A stretch of DNA of 64,000 bases. It comes from GCA-2705995 sp048267965. GTDB lineage: Bacteria > Bacteroidota > Bacteroidia > Flavobacteriales_G > Salibacteraceae. Every line of letters starts with the position of its first letter. The stretch's first letter is position 1. Position numbers and translations under genes: made by a program. Below are positions 54,558-62,279 of this stretch, piece by piece. The stretch covers positions 6,461 to 70,460 of the forward strand of contig JBLWWK010000015.1 of assembly GCA_048267965.1 (NCBI GenBank), written 5' to 3'. The notes under the pieces are model-generated. The model ran no database searches. It was not told the origin of the DNA and saw nothing but the letters and a program-made list of their open reading frames with translations.

Positions 54558-55349
54558 TTAAATACGTAAAATTCCGCTGGCCCAAAGGGTAAAATTACCT
54601 TCTAAACGAACAACATTGTTCTCTATTGAGCAATTAAATTCACCTCCACGAGCGCTTAATTGGCGAGCTGTTAATGTGTTTTTATGTAATCGGTTGGCCC
54701 AAAAGTGCGTAAGAGCCGCATGAGAAGAACCCGTTGCAAAATCTTCTAGTTGGCCCACGTGCGGCACAAACGTTCGGCTTACAAAATCGTGTTGAATTCC
54801 TTGAGCAGTCACCGCATACCCAAAAAATTTGGAGTCTCTTAAACGAGAAAAATTCGGTTGAATTGATTTTACGGTAGTTTCATCTTTCACCACCACAATG
54901 TGCTTGTTGTCGGTTTCGTGCATTTCTAAAATCTCTACCCCCAAACCTTCTTCTATTTCGGTAGGAACCACAATCGATTGCTTTACAGGCAGTGCATCTA
55001 ATTCGATAAAACAACGTTGGTCGGTAACCGAACCACCGTTTACTACAGCCGAACTTGCCGATAACTGAGAAGTAGAGTGAAAGTTAGAGTGATTTCTACA
55101 CGCTGCAAAAGCGGCTAAACTTCCGTGTCCGCATAAACCAATTTCTGCATCGGGAGCCATCCAGCGAACGTTCACCTGGTTATTTTCTTTCCATAAAAAA
55201 GTGGTGGCGGGTTGGTTAAAGTCAGCAGCAATTTTTTGCAACCTTTCGGTTTCTAAAGCGTGAGGTAAGAAAACCACAGCAGAAGGATTACCCAAAATTC
55301 CCAGCTCTGGGGCATCAAATACCGATATTATCTCAAAAGGAACTTTCAT
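54558..55349 (-). CDS. PhzF family isomerase
   Basis: 263 residues from the ATG at 55349. The paired DAP-epimerase-like fold is shown by FEIISVFDAPELGILGNPSAVV, WMAPDAEIGLCGHGSLAA and FATGSSHAALTHFWA; the catalytic glutamate of PhzF (usually in a PxxEL-type segment) is not obvious to me. The family includes phenazine enzymes but most members have unknown substrates, and nothing nearby suggests phenazine synthesis. A GTAGGAACC copy lies in the antisense direction (VPT). Confidence 0.85.
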   Translation of the reverse strand: MKVPFEIISVFDAPELGILGNPSAVVFLPHALETERLQKIAADFNQPATTFLWKENNQVNVRWMAPDAEIGLCGHGSLAAFAACRNHSNFHSTSQLSASSAVVNGGSVTDQRCFIELDALPVKQSIVVPTEIEEGLGVEILEMHETDNKHIVVVKDETTVKSIQPNFSRLRDSKFFGYAVTAQGIQHDFVSRTFVPHVGQLEDFATGSSHAALTHFWANRLHKNTLTARQLSARGGEFNCSIENNVVRLEGNFTLWASGILRI

Positions 55350-55377
55350 CATCATTTGTTTTTAGCAAGTTTGTGCC

Positions 55378-56007
55378 ATGAATTACTCGTTGGTCGAAAT
55401 TATGGAAATACTGGGAACTTTAGCCTTTGCAAGTTCTGGTACTACACGCGCCATCAGAAAACAATACGATTTGTTTGGCTTATTTGTGCTTTCGTTTACC
55501 ACAGCCATAGGTGGTGGTACATTGCGCGATTTGTTAATTGGCAATACGCCTGTGAATTGGCTTAACGATTTTACTTTGATTAGCGTAATAATTGTTGGAA
55601 CCGTGCTTACGTATCTGTTTTATGGATTTATGAACCGATTAAAATGGTGGGTGTTTTTCTTCGATGCCATTGGTTTGGGTTTATTCACTATAACCGGAGT
55701 GAAAATTGGCATAGACATGGAATATTCCGTTTTTATCACCTTGTTGTTAGGTGTGCTTTCGGCCTCTTTTGGTGGTGTTCTACGCGATATTCTCAGCGAT
55801 GAAAAACCCCTTTTACTTCAAAACGAAATTTACGCAACAGCGAGTATTGGCGGTGGTATTATTTACTTGGTAGGAACGCAATTTACCTGGATAGACCACA
55901 TTGTGGTAGAGTTAATAGCTGTCACCTTTATTATTTTGCTGCGTGTATTGTCTTACAAATACAAATGGAGTGTAAGATTACCTTTAAAACAACCTACCGA
56001 AGACTAG
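55378..56007 (+). CDS. TRIC/UPF0126 family membrane protein
   Basis: 209 residues with seven hydrophobic segments arranged as two repeats, each with a glycine-rich turn: FTTAIGGGTLRDLLIG (about 40-55) and SASFGGVLRDILS (about 125-138). Prokaryotic TRIC homologues are trimeric potassium-permeable channels of the inner membrane. It is transcribed divergently from the phzF-like gene, 28 bases apart, and overlaps the next convergent gene by 4 bases. Confidence 0.9.
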   Translation: MNYSLVEIMEILGTLAFASSGTTRAIRKQYDLFGLFVLSFTTAIGGGTLRDLLIGNTPVNWLNDFTLISVIIVGTVLTYLFYGFMNRLKWWVFFFDAIGLGLFTITGVKIGIDMEYSVFITLLLGVLSASFGGVLRDILSDEKPLLLQNEIYATASIGGGIIYLVGTQFTWIDHIVVELIAVTFIILLRVLSYKYKWSVRLPLKQPTED

Positions 56008-56483
56008 GCAATTAACTGGTTCAGCTGAGAGAATATTCGATCATCTGCCATATAAGCGCCAGACTGTATTACCTCGAACATTTCTTGTTCTCTCAACTTC
56101 TTGTATTCTTTTTTGGCGTGAAAAAGCTCAATGTCATCAGGTGAATCGGCAAGTAAGCTTTTCAAGTTATTACCCAATTCGCCTTCTGTTAAGTTGATGT
56201 TTTCTTGAGGTTGCACTTTTACAACAATCAGTTTTACAAAGTTCTCGTAAAACTTATACGATCTAAATTCAAAAGGAGAAACCTTTTCTAAGCAATTACA
56301 TTTCGATAATGCTTTTTCTATTACAATGTCGCTAAACAATTCAATAAGCAACTCTGCTCGTTTTCGGTCTTCTTGTTTAAGCTGAGTCCACTCATCTGCG
56401 GTTACACTGTTAGATGCTAAAAAGGTGATAAATTCTTTTTCTACTTGTTGTAGTTCTTCGTTGGTAAGCCTTCTGAATTTCAA
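56004..56483 (-). CDS. DUF6495-like hypothetical protein
   Basis: 159 residues, cytosolic, mostly helical and acidic. MKFRRLTNEELQQVEKEFITFLASNSVTADEW and the following text resemble the Bacteroidota-only DUF6495 family, to which I assign it with moderate confidence. It has two adjacent cysteines (CNC) at about residue 82. No function is known. Its stop overlaps the stop of the TRIC-type gene on the other strand. Confidence 0.65.
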   Translation of the reverse strand: MKFRRLTNEELQQVEKEFITFLASNSVTADEWTQLKQEDRKRAELLIELFSDIVIEKALSKCNCLEKVSPFEFRSYKFYENFVKLIVVKVQPQENINLTEGELGNNLKSLLADSPDDIELFHAKKEYKKLREQEMFEVIQSGAYMADDRIFSQLNQLIA

Positions 56484-56588
56484 AATTGTTGCGTTTTCAG
56501 TATAACTGGGAATAGTTAAACTAAATAACGTAAATAATTGATGTTTCGTTCAAGAAAATATGTTTTTAATGCAAAAACGCCCTTTTCG

Positions 56589-57815
56589 TTATTCAATTTT
56601 AATTAATCGTTGAGTGGCATTTTCAGTTTTTACCAAATAGGTTCCTACCGGTAAATTTAAACGAAGCGAAGTATGGGTTGCGTGTTCTCCCAAAAATTCG
56701 CCACCAATAGAGAAAAGCTGAAAAGTAGAAGAGGCAGATTTTACTTCGAACTGATTTTTTGTTGGATTAGGAAAAACAGTAAGTGATTTTTCCGTATTTC
56801 TTAAATCTTGAACAGCAAGTACACGAACTTCAACTGTATCTTTATGTGTGCTAGAGCGGTTACAATAGGTGGCAGTTAATTCAATAATAAAATCACCAGA
56901 AGTTGTGTAGTTATAAGTTGGTTCAAAAGCAGTAGAAGTGAAACCATCGCCAAAAGACCAAGAATAGGTAAAAGCATGTTTTGAGTGGTTTTCTACGGTT
57001 ACCATCGAAGTATTTTGTTGAAACTCAAAATCAGCCAACGGAATGGCAAAGTTGCTCTCTATTGAATCTACATTGTTGAGTACGTGATTGGCTACCGTTT
57101 GTAAATATTCGGCTTGATTGGCGTTGATAGCATTCGGGCGAAAGGTGTTGCCTACAGAGCTTTCTGCAAAAAGACTCTCGTAAAAAACACAGGCGGCTAA
57201 ATAGCTTCCGAAACTAGATGGGTGGCTGCCATCTGGAGAATACAATTGATGAAAGGTAACTACTGCCGCAGGATCTTGTTTAATGTGCTTAAAAGCCATA
57301 CCGATGGGAGCAAGTAGAGTCGAATTTTGCTCTGCCATGTACGCGTATGCTCTAAAAAGACGATCGTTCATTTTTTCGAACGTGTTGATAGAATCCCACT
57401 GAGGGTCTCCATTTTGTCTTCCCCAAGTATTAAAGAATACAGGAATAGCGCAAGCATTGGCACTTCTAATTGAGTCTACTAACGTTTCAGCAAACGGAAA
57501 AACTTCGGTTTGAACTTGTGCCCAAGGAAAAGAGGGAACTTGACTTTGATCTTGCAAAACCACAAAATCCCACGATTGAGCCTTTATTTTTTGAAGTGAA
57601 GTTGCATTGGTAGAGTGGCTTTGTAAGGTGTAACCGCCCGGCACATTTGCATCGAAAGTAAGGGTGTTTCCATCGGCCATGGCAAGACTCTGAATCATGC
57701 TGGGCATGTTGTTAGAGTAAGTGTAACTGTTCCCGAGAAAAAGTACATTTTTAGTTGTTTGACCGTAACAAAGTGCCGTTAAGAAGCAGAAAAGCGCAAC
57801 AAGATTGATCTTCAT
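56589..57815 (-). CDS. SGNH-like/DUF4886 hydrolase with PKD domain and T9SS sorting tail
   Basis: 408 residues from the ATG at 57815 (signal peptide MKINLVALFCFLTALCYGQ); the longer frame to 57938 would begin inside a hairpin. The SGNH-like domain shows nucleophile S30 (LFLGNSYTYSNN) and a late DGSHPSSFGSY that could give the Asp/His pair. A PKD domain follows (about 268-345, FTYSWSFGDGFTS) and a type A sorting tail ends the protein (LTVFPNPTKNQFEV, LPVGTYLVKTENA). It is probably a secreted esterase; the substrate is unknown. Confidence 0.87.
   Translation of the reverse strand: MKINLVALFCFLTALCYGQTTKNVLFLGNSYTYSNNMPSMIQSLAMADGNTLTFDANVPGGYTLQSHSTNATSLQKIKAQSWDFVVLQDQSQVPSFPWAQVQTEVFPFAETLVDSIRSANACAIPVFFNTWGRQNGDPQWDSINTFEKMNDRLFRAYAYMAEQNSTLLAPIGMAFKHIKQDPAAVVTFHQLYSPDGSHPSSFGSYLAACVFYESLFAESSVGNTFRPNAINANQAEYLQTVANHVLNNVDSIESNFAIPLADFEFQQNTSMVTVENHSKHAFTYSWSFGDGFTSTAFEPTYNYTTSGDFIIELTATYCNRSSTHKDTVEVRVLAVQDLRNTEKSLTVFPNPTKNQFEVKSASSTFQLFSIGGEFLGEHATHTSLRLNLPVGTYLVKTENATQRLIKIE
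56640..56648 (-). repeat. GTAGGAACC repeat inside the T9SS tail
   Basis: The copy encodes the VGT of LPVGTYLV, in the conserved G-x-Y-L strand of the sorting domain; the copy at 5774-5782 encodes the GSY of AGSYLIE at the equivalent place in the subtilase tail, in another frame and orientation. Confidence 0.8.
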
Positions 57816-57890
57816 TTCAAAGTGTGTTTGGTCACAAAACGAGGCGCTTCGGTTGAGGTTGCTTAAAAAAAGCATCTTTATCAAAGAAAT

Positions 57891-57937
57891 TGGTGTTTTC
57901 TGTAGGAACACAATTCGCGTTCCTACAGAAAACACCA
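57891..57937. repeat. Perfect 19-bp inverted pair of GTAGGAAC repeats
   Basis: TGGTGTTTTCTGTAGGAAC (57891-57909) and its exact reverse complement (57919-57937) are separated by the 9-base loop ACAATTCGC. It lies in the gap between the SGNH gene start and the small protein upstream. As RNA it would be a very stable hairpin in either direction and may terminate transcription, although no T-run follows. Confidence 0.9.
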
Positions 57938-58029
57938 CTAAAGATTAGCTTTTACTGCTAAGTGTCAATTTCGTAACGATTTGAAATCGAAAGTATTGAG
58001 ATTGATAATTTGCATAATTTCAATGATTT

Positions 58030-58218
58030 TTAACCGTTTAACCGATTAAAATCAATGTTTTTTCCTCTTTCGGTAGGAGCCGTAGAATTTTCATCTGTGC
58101 TCGAAGAAAGATGGCAACTAAGGTGAAGACCCACCGCTAAAGCGTAAATCAACAATAAAGTGGCCGAACGTTTAAGCGTGCTACTTTTGGTAGGCGCCTG
58201 AAGAGTACGTAAGTTCAT
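58030..58218 (-). CDS. Possible small membrane protein
   Basis: 62 residues from the ATG at 58218 (MNLRTLQAPTKSSTLKRSAT), with one hydrophobic segment (LLLIYALAVGLHLSC) that ends like a lipobox. It overlaps the end of the VOC gene by 38 bases in another frame and has no family I recognise. A one-base variant of the repeat (58073-58081) lies inside it. It could be real or a chance frame. Confidence 0.3.
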   Translation of the reverse strand: MNLRTLQAPTKSSTLKRSATLLLIYALAVGLHLSCHLSSSTDENSTAPTERGKNIDFNRLNG

Positions 58219-58693
58219 AACTGTGCGTATATATTTCGAAAACCACTCCAAATGGATCTTCTACGTAAACCATTTTAAAAGGCTTTTCACCTGGATAATA
58301 TTCACGAATAGGCATACGTTGTTTACCCCCTGCAGCCACAATTTTTTCGGTGAGTTCTTCAATGGCTGGGTCTTGAATACAGAAATGGAATAATCCGGTT
58401 TGAAAAGGATTAAACGCTGGTTTCTTATCTTCCATTTCTGGAAACGAAAACAACTCAACACCAACTCCATCGCTAGTAGAAAGGTGAGCTATTTCGAATT
58501 CTTCCCAATCGTCACCAAAAACATCGATGCACATTTGACCAATGGCTGTTTCGCGTTCTTTTTTAATAACAGAAGGTTCCATAATTACATACCAGCCCAT
58601 GGTATTGGCGTAGAAATTGACCGCTTTTTGTAAATCGGGAACGGTGATTCCGATGTGAGAAAAAGATTTTGGATAAGGTTTTTTATCTGACAT
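58181..58693 (-). CDS. VOC family (glyoxalase-like) protein
   Basis: 170 residues: a single vicinal-oxygen-chelate module. FSHIGITVPDLQKAVNFYANTMGWY is the first half and LFHFCIQDPAIEELTEKIVAAGGK then VYVEDPFGVVFEIYTHS the second; the H of FSHIGI, H of LFHFCI and E of VVFEIY are the usual metal ligands. Members include glyoxalase I and dioxygenases; the substrate is unknown. Confidence 0.85.
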   Translation of the reverse strand: MSDKKPYPKSFSHIGITVPDLQKAVNFYANTMGWYVIMEPSVIKKERETAIGQMCIDVFGDDWEEFEIAHLSTSDGVGVELFSFPEMEDKKPAFNPFQTGLFHFCIQDPAIEELTEKIVAAGGKQRMPIREYYPGEKPFKMVYVEDPFGVVFEIYTHSYELTYSSGAYQK

Positions 58694-58869
58694 AATTTTA
58701 TGGGATTGTAATCCGATTAAGCAGGTCTAGTAAAGTGTTTATAGGGGAGTAGGGTAAGAAGCTCTCGTTACAAAGAATTATCGATAACGAATAAAGCGAA
58801 TTTATGCACTGTTTCTAGACTTATCGGCTTTACTTATTACCATAACAAAAAGGTAAGCTTTTAGTTGAG

Positions 58870-58883
58870 GCGCATCAATGCGC
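58870..58883 (-). terminator. Weak hairpin downstream of the Zn-protease-like gene
   Basis: GCGCA-TCAA-TGCGC with GC-rich flanks but no T-run after it on either strand; it may end the 60888-58916 transcript, at low confidence. Confidence 0.25.
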
Positions 58884-58915
58884 GCCAAGAATCTATGCGC
58901 AAAATCGAAAACAAT

Positions 58916-60247
58916 TTATGGCATTTTAGCAGTTGAAAAATCAACGAGATAGGGAATCATCGGGATTTCAGAAGTAGAGGCAAAGTGAGATTGAATTAGA
59001 AACTGGTAATGAGTGTTGGGTTGCAGTCGAACTTCGAGTTGGTAGGTGGTTGAATCTTCGCTCCAATTTTGACCGATTATTTCAGGAAAAGCTTCTTCTC
59101 CCAATTCACTGTAAAAAACATCGATTCGATGATTTTTCATGTTTTCGGCAAATTGAAACGATAGAAGTTCAGGTAAATCAGAAGGTACTAAAGTATCTGA
59201 ATCAGAAACTGAAGAAGAGATGATTTTTGGTCGTTTCGATGCGTCTTCAGTTTTTAACTCATCAATAGGTTGAGTGAAAATATGGGTAGAATTAATAAGC
59301 GAATCTACTTGTTGAGGTTGGTTGTAATCAATGTGCAGTAAATCTGCAATGGCTTGGGTTTTATCGGTTGCATTCTGATAATAGCGTTGAGCAAATTCAT
59401 AACCAACGTAATAGCCTAAATCTCTTACGCCAAACTGATTAGGGTAATTGCTCCACAGCCATTCATGCGTTTTTTCAAAAAACATTTCCTCTTCAAATTT
59501 TCTCAACACCTCTGGATGCGTTTCTCCAAATTCTATGGCAGGGGTTGTAGAAGGAACCGACAACGCTAACGTAGAAATATATTCTGCAATTCCTTCGTAA
59601 ATAACTTGATAAAGCAATTGATTCGGAATTTCGTTTTGTTGCGTATGAACGTATTCGTGAATATTTAAGAGTACAATATTTTCTTTCGGATGAGTAGCAA
59701 AGTAAGAAGAAAGCCACTCATGCGTTTTACCGGTAAACTCAGAAATATCGGTAGTAGAAGAAGCCAGGGCTAACTCAGACCCAATGAGAACAGCGCTGTC
59801 TAAAGTAGTGCCGTTGGTGCGCATAGCACCTATTGAAAAGTAGATTTTAGCAGGAGAAAGTTCGGGATATAGTTTTTTTAGTTTTTCAATTCCCGCTTCC
59901 ATTTCATGAGAAATATTCGACAAATCTTGTGAGTTGGCGCGAATGGAGGTTAAGAATTTTGGATAATTTTTGATTAGCTCAATGTATTCGTGAGGTTGGT
60001 AATTACGTACTTGCATTAAGCTTTTTAGCCCAAATGTTCCAGGTTGAAGATAGAGAGAATCGAGAAGTTGAATTTGACGAAGGGAATCGTTTTCAGCTAA
60101 AATAGCATCAAAAGCTTTCCAAAAATTTTCTACATCTGTGGTAACAATCAACTGAGTTTGATCAGATTTTTTGTGGCAGCTGATCACGGCCACCGTGGTA
60201 ATAATAGCAACCAAAAAAAGATGAAGTAAACGTTTTAATTGAATCAT
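58916..60247 (-). CDS. Lipoprotein with HExxH zinc-protease motif (DUF2268-like)
   Basis: 443 residues; lipoprotein signal MIQLKRLLHLFLVAIITTVAVISC (C24). A gluzincin-like motif H197-E-Y-V-H201 is followed by E218 in YEGIAEY, the spacing and form of a zinc third ligand. This resembles DUF2268 predicted Zn-dependent proteases and the GldB fold region. The last 120 residues form a beta-rich, Ig-like domain (SDTLVPSDLPELLSFQF). A periplasmic or surface protease is the likely role. Its ATG overlaps the previous stop. Confidence 0.75.
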   Translation of the reverse strand: MIQLKRLLHLFLVAIITTVAVISCHKKSDQTQLIVTTDVENFWKAFDAILAENDSLRQIQLLDSLYLQPGTFGLKSLMQVRNYQPHEYIELIKNYPKFLTSIRANSQDLSNISHEMEAGIEKLKKLYPELSPAKIYFSIGAMRTNGTTLDSAVLIGSELALASSTTDISEFTGKTHEWLSSYFATHPKENIVLLNIHEYVHTQQNEIPNQLLYQVIYEGIAEYISTLALSVPSTTPAIEFGETHPEVLRKFEEEMFFEKTHEWLWSNYPNQFGVRDLGYYVGYEFAQRYYQNATDKTQAIADLLHIDYNQPQQVDSLINSTHIFTQPIDELKTEDASKRPKIISSSVSDSDTLVPSDLPELLSFQFAENMKNHRIDVFYSELGEEAFPEIIGQNWSEDSTTYQLEVRLQPNTHYQFLIQSHFASTSEIPMIPYLVDFSTAKMP

Positions 60248-60888
60248 CAGTGGGTAGATTTTTTACGATAGGCATCTTGCATTCCTTCGCCACGTAAAAT
60301 ATGAGGCGTGTATTTGGCAATTCTCTGGATTTTGGTTTCGCTCTTTTTAGGTGCAGAAAAATAGAGAAGATATCCGCGTTGTTTTCCGGGTGTTAAGCTG
60401 TAAAAAGCATCTTTTAGCTCAGGTTGCAACTCAAATTGATCTATTAATTCTGTAGGAATGGATTCTGGTTCCTTCTTAAAATGAACTTTTAACCCCAATT
60501 TTTCAATCTCAATGGCTTCGTAGATATAGGCTTTTATTTGAGGTTCAATTTCTTGAATTTCAGCTACCTGAGTAAAGTTGAACATTCGAGTAGCTTGAGA
60601 GTTTTTTCCGGGCTTTTCAAGCAGCTTTTTTTCATCTTTTAAGAGAGAGCCTTTAAAAAAACTAAGAGTGCACCGGTTTTTAAAGGCGCTTACGATAAGT
60701 ACATTTTTACCCTGATAGGTATAACAAGGAATGCCCCATTTTCGCTCTTCGGTAAGAGAAGTACTTAAAACCAAATTACGCAAATAGAGCAATTCTTTTT
60801 GCCAAGTGTGAACTTTACAATCAGGGGTTTTCGCGAGTGAACACCTGCCGCAACCGTTTTCGAAGTAATCTCTAATTTCAAGATTCAT
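60247..60888 (-). CDS. YdeI/OmpD-associated family protein
   Basis: 213 residues, cytosolic. The N-terminal part has a CGRCSLAKTPDCKVHTW segment (four cysteines) and a DUF1801-like fold with RKWGIPCYTYQGKNVLIVSAFKNRC; the C-terminal part, IPTELIDQFELQPELKDAFYSLTPGKQRGYLLYF, is the OmdA/YdeI domain. Function unknown. It lies upstream of the Zn-protease-like gene with a 1-base overlap. Confidence 0.82.
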   Translation of the reverse strand: MNLEIRDYFENGCGRCSLAKTPDCKVHTWQKELLYLRNLVLSTSLTEERKWGIPCYTYQGKNVLIVSAFKNRCTLSFFKGSLLKDEKKLLEKPGKNSQATRMFNFTQVAEIQEIEPQIKAYIYEAIEIEKLGLKVHFKKEPESIPTELIDQFELQPELKDAFYSLTPGKQRGYLLYFSAPKKSETKIQRIAKYTPHILRGEGMQDAYRKKSTH

Positions 60889-60932
60889 AGCAGCTAAATG
60901 TAGCTAAAATTCTACAATTCTAGAAAGAAGAT

Positions 60933-62012
60933 TTAAGCCACTTGCTCAAGTTCGGGTACATGAACAATGGGTAGTTTAATGGTAAAGGTAGCTCCTAATC
61001 CTGCGCCATCGCTGTGTGCGGTGATTTCTCCCTTAGCCCTAGAAACCAGTTTCTGACAAAGGTGTAAACCAATGCCATGAGAATCTTCTTTAGCGTTAAA
61101 ATTGCGGTCTAACGTGGCGTTGTATTTAAAGATTTTGTCTTTGTCTTTGGGCGAAAATCCATCTCCTTTATCCGTAATAGACAAGCGAATAAACTGATTA
61201 CAAACGGTAGACTGAATGGCAATTGTTTTGTGGTTTGGACTGTATTTTATAGCGTTGCTAAGTACGTTAATGGCACTTCTGTAAAGCGGTAATTCAGCTA
61301 CTTCGATATGAGAAGAAGTGTCTCCCGAAATACTTAAATCTAGGTTTTTCTCACGCAGTGATAGGCGAAATTTATCGTTAATTTTCTGAAAAAAGTCATC
61401 TAGACGAATAACGGAAACCTCTATTTCGTTCTGCAAATTATTCTTCTTCTTTTTGATAGAGTTGATTAAGTATTCCATCTCTGCTATTTGAGAACGGATC
61501 GATTGTTCCATTAAATCAAGAGAGCTTTTTATATTTTCAGGACTCTGATCAATTTTTAAAACTTCGATTAAACCCAGCACATTTTTAGCAGGTCGTTGCA
61601 AGTCATGAGAAAGTAATTGAACACTGCTTAAACGTTGTTCTTCAAACTCTTCTAGCTTTAAAATGGTAGATTGTACATCGCTCATTAATTGCCCAACTTC
61701 GTCTGTGTGTTGGCTCGGTAAGGTGGGTATTTTAGAGTGATTTATGTAATTTTTTAACGCCTGATTGGTAATTAATATAGGTTGTAACAACCCGTTTAAA
61801 GCATACAGAGTGAGGCTGGTAGCCACTAATGTAAGAACTAGAGTGAGCCCGCCCATCCATAACGGATTTTGCTGAGCTTGAGGAGAACTAAGTAGAAATA
61901 AGATGATGCCAACGAGTGGAATATGGGTTCCAACAAAGGCAATAAAGAAAGTTTTTAGGGTAAAACTCCTCTTTAAAAAAGGGATTTTACTCAAGAATGA
62001 GTAAGATTTCAT
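60933..62012 (-). CDS. Membrane sensor histidine kinase
   Basis: 359 residues. Two membrane segments (about 22-43 and 52-72) with almost no extracytoplasmic loop, a HAMP-like linker (74-125), HisKA with H136 (LLSHDLQRPAKN) and an HATPase domain (NVLSNAIKYSPNHK, DKGDGF, GIGLHLCQKL). With so short an external part it probably senses the membrane or a partner protein. Its regulator may be the LuxR-type protein at 62811, transcribed divergently. Confidence 0.9.
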   Translation of the reverse strand: MKSYSFLSKIPFLKRSFTLKTFFIAFVGTHIPLVGIILFLLSSPQAQQNPLWMGGLTLVLTLVATSLTLYALNGLLQPILITNQALKNYINHSKIPTLPSQHTDEVGQLMSDVQSTILKLEEFEEQRLSSVQLLSHDLQRPAKNVLGLIEVLKIDQSPENIKSSLDLMEQSIRSQIAEMEYLINSIKKKKNNLQNEIEVSVIRLDDFFQKINDKFRLSLREKNLDLSISGDTSSHIEVAELPLYRSAINVLSNAIKYSPNHKTIAIQSTVCNQFIRLSITDKGDGFSPKDKDKIFKYNATLDRNFNAKEDSHGIGLHLCQKLVSRAKGEITAHSDGAGLGATFTIKLPIVHVPELEQVA

Positions 62013-62137
62013 ACGTCAAAAAATTTGGGTTTCGGTACCGCTAACATACGGAATATACTGTGATGGTGTTTTTAAATTCGAGTTAAATGAGACAACGCTG
62101 TGTTAAATTCAGGTAGTTAAATGCCCTTGTTTTTTCG

Positions 62138-62146
62138 GTAGGAACC
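62138..62146 (+). repeat. Intergenic copy of the GTAGGAACC repeat
   Basis: TTTCGGTAGGAACCACT between divergent genes, outside coding sequence. Confidence 0.85.
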
Positions 62147-62193
62147 ACTTATGATTCTCTATTAGGAAATCTTCAAATTTTGTGGTTGTTTGT

Positions 62194-62201
62194 TATATTT
62201 G
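62194..62201 (+). promoter_or_regulatory. -7 box upstream of the His-rich gene
   Basis: TATATTTG matches the consensus, but the 78-base distance to the GTG start leaves a leader with no obvious structure. Confidence 0.4.
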
Positions 62202-62279
62202 CAATCTTTGTGAAATAAGATAAATAAACGCATTAGTAGTAATTGATTTATTTTTTGACATCATCTAAAAATATAATTA

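Larger units (their letters stand above)
62013..62279. other. Divergent control region between the kinase and the His-rich gene
   Basis: No gene. It carries an exact repeat copy (62138-62146) and a TATATTTG -7 box (62194-62201, plus strand), 78 bases before the GTG at 62280. A run of T precedes that start. Confidence 0.5.
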
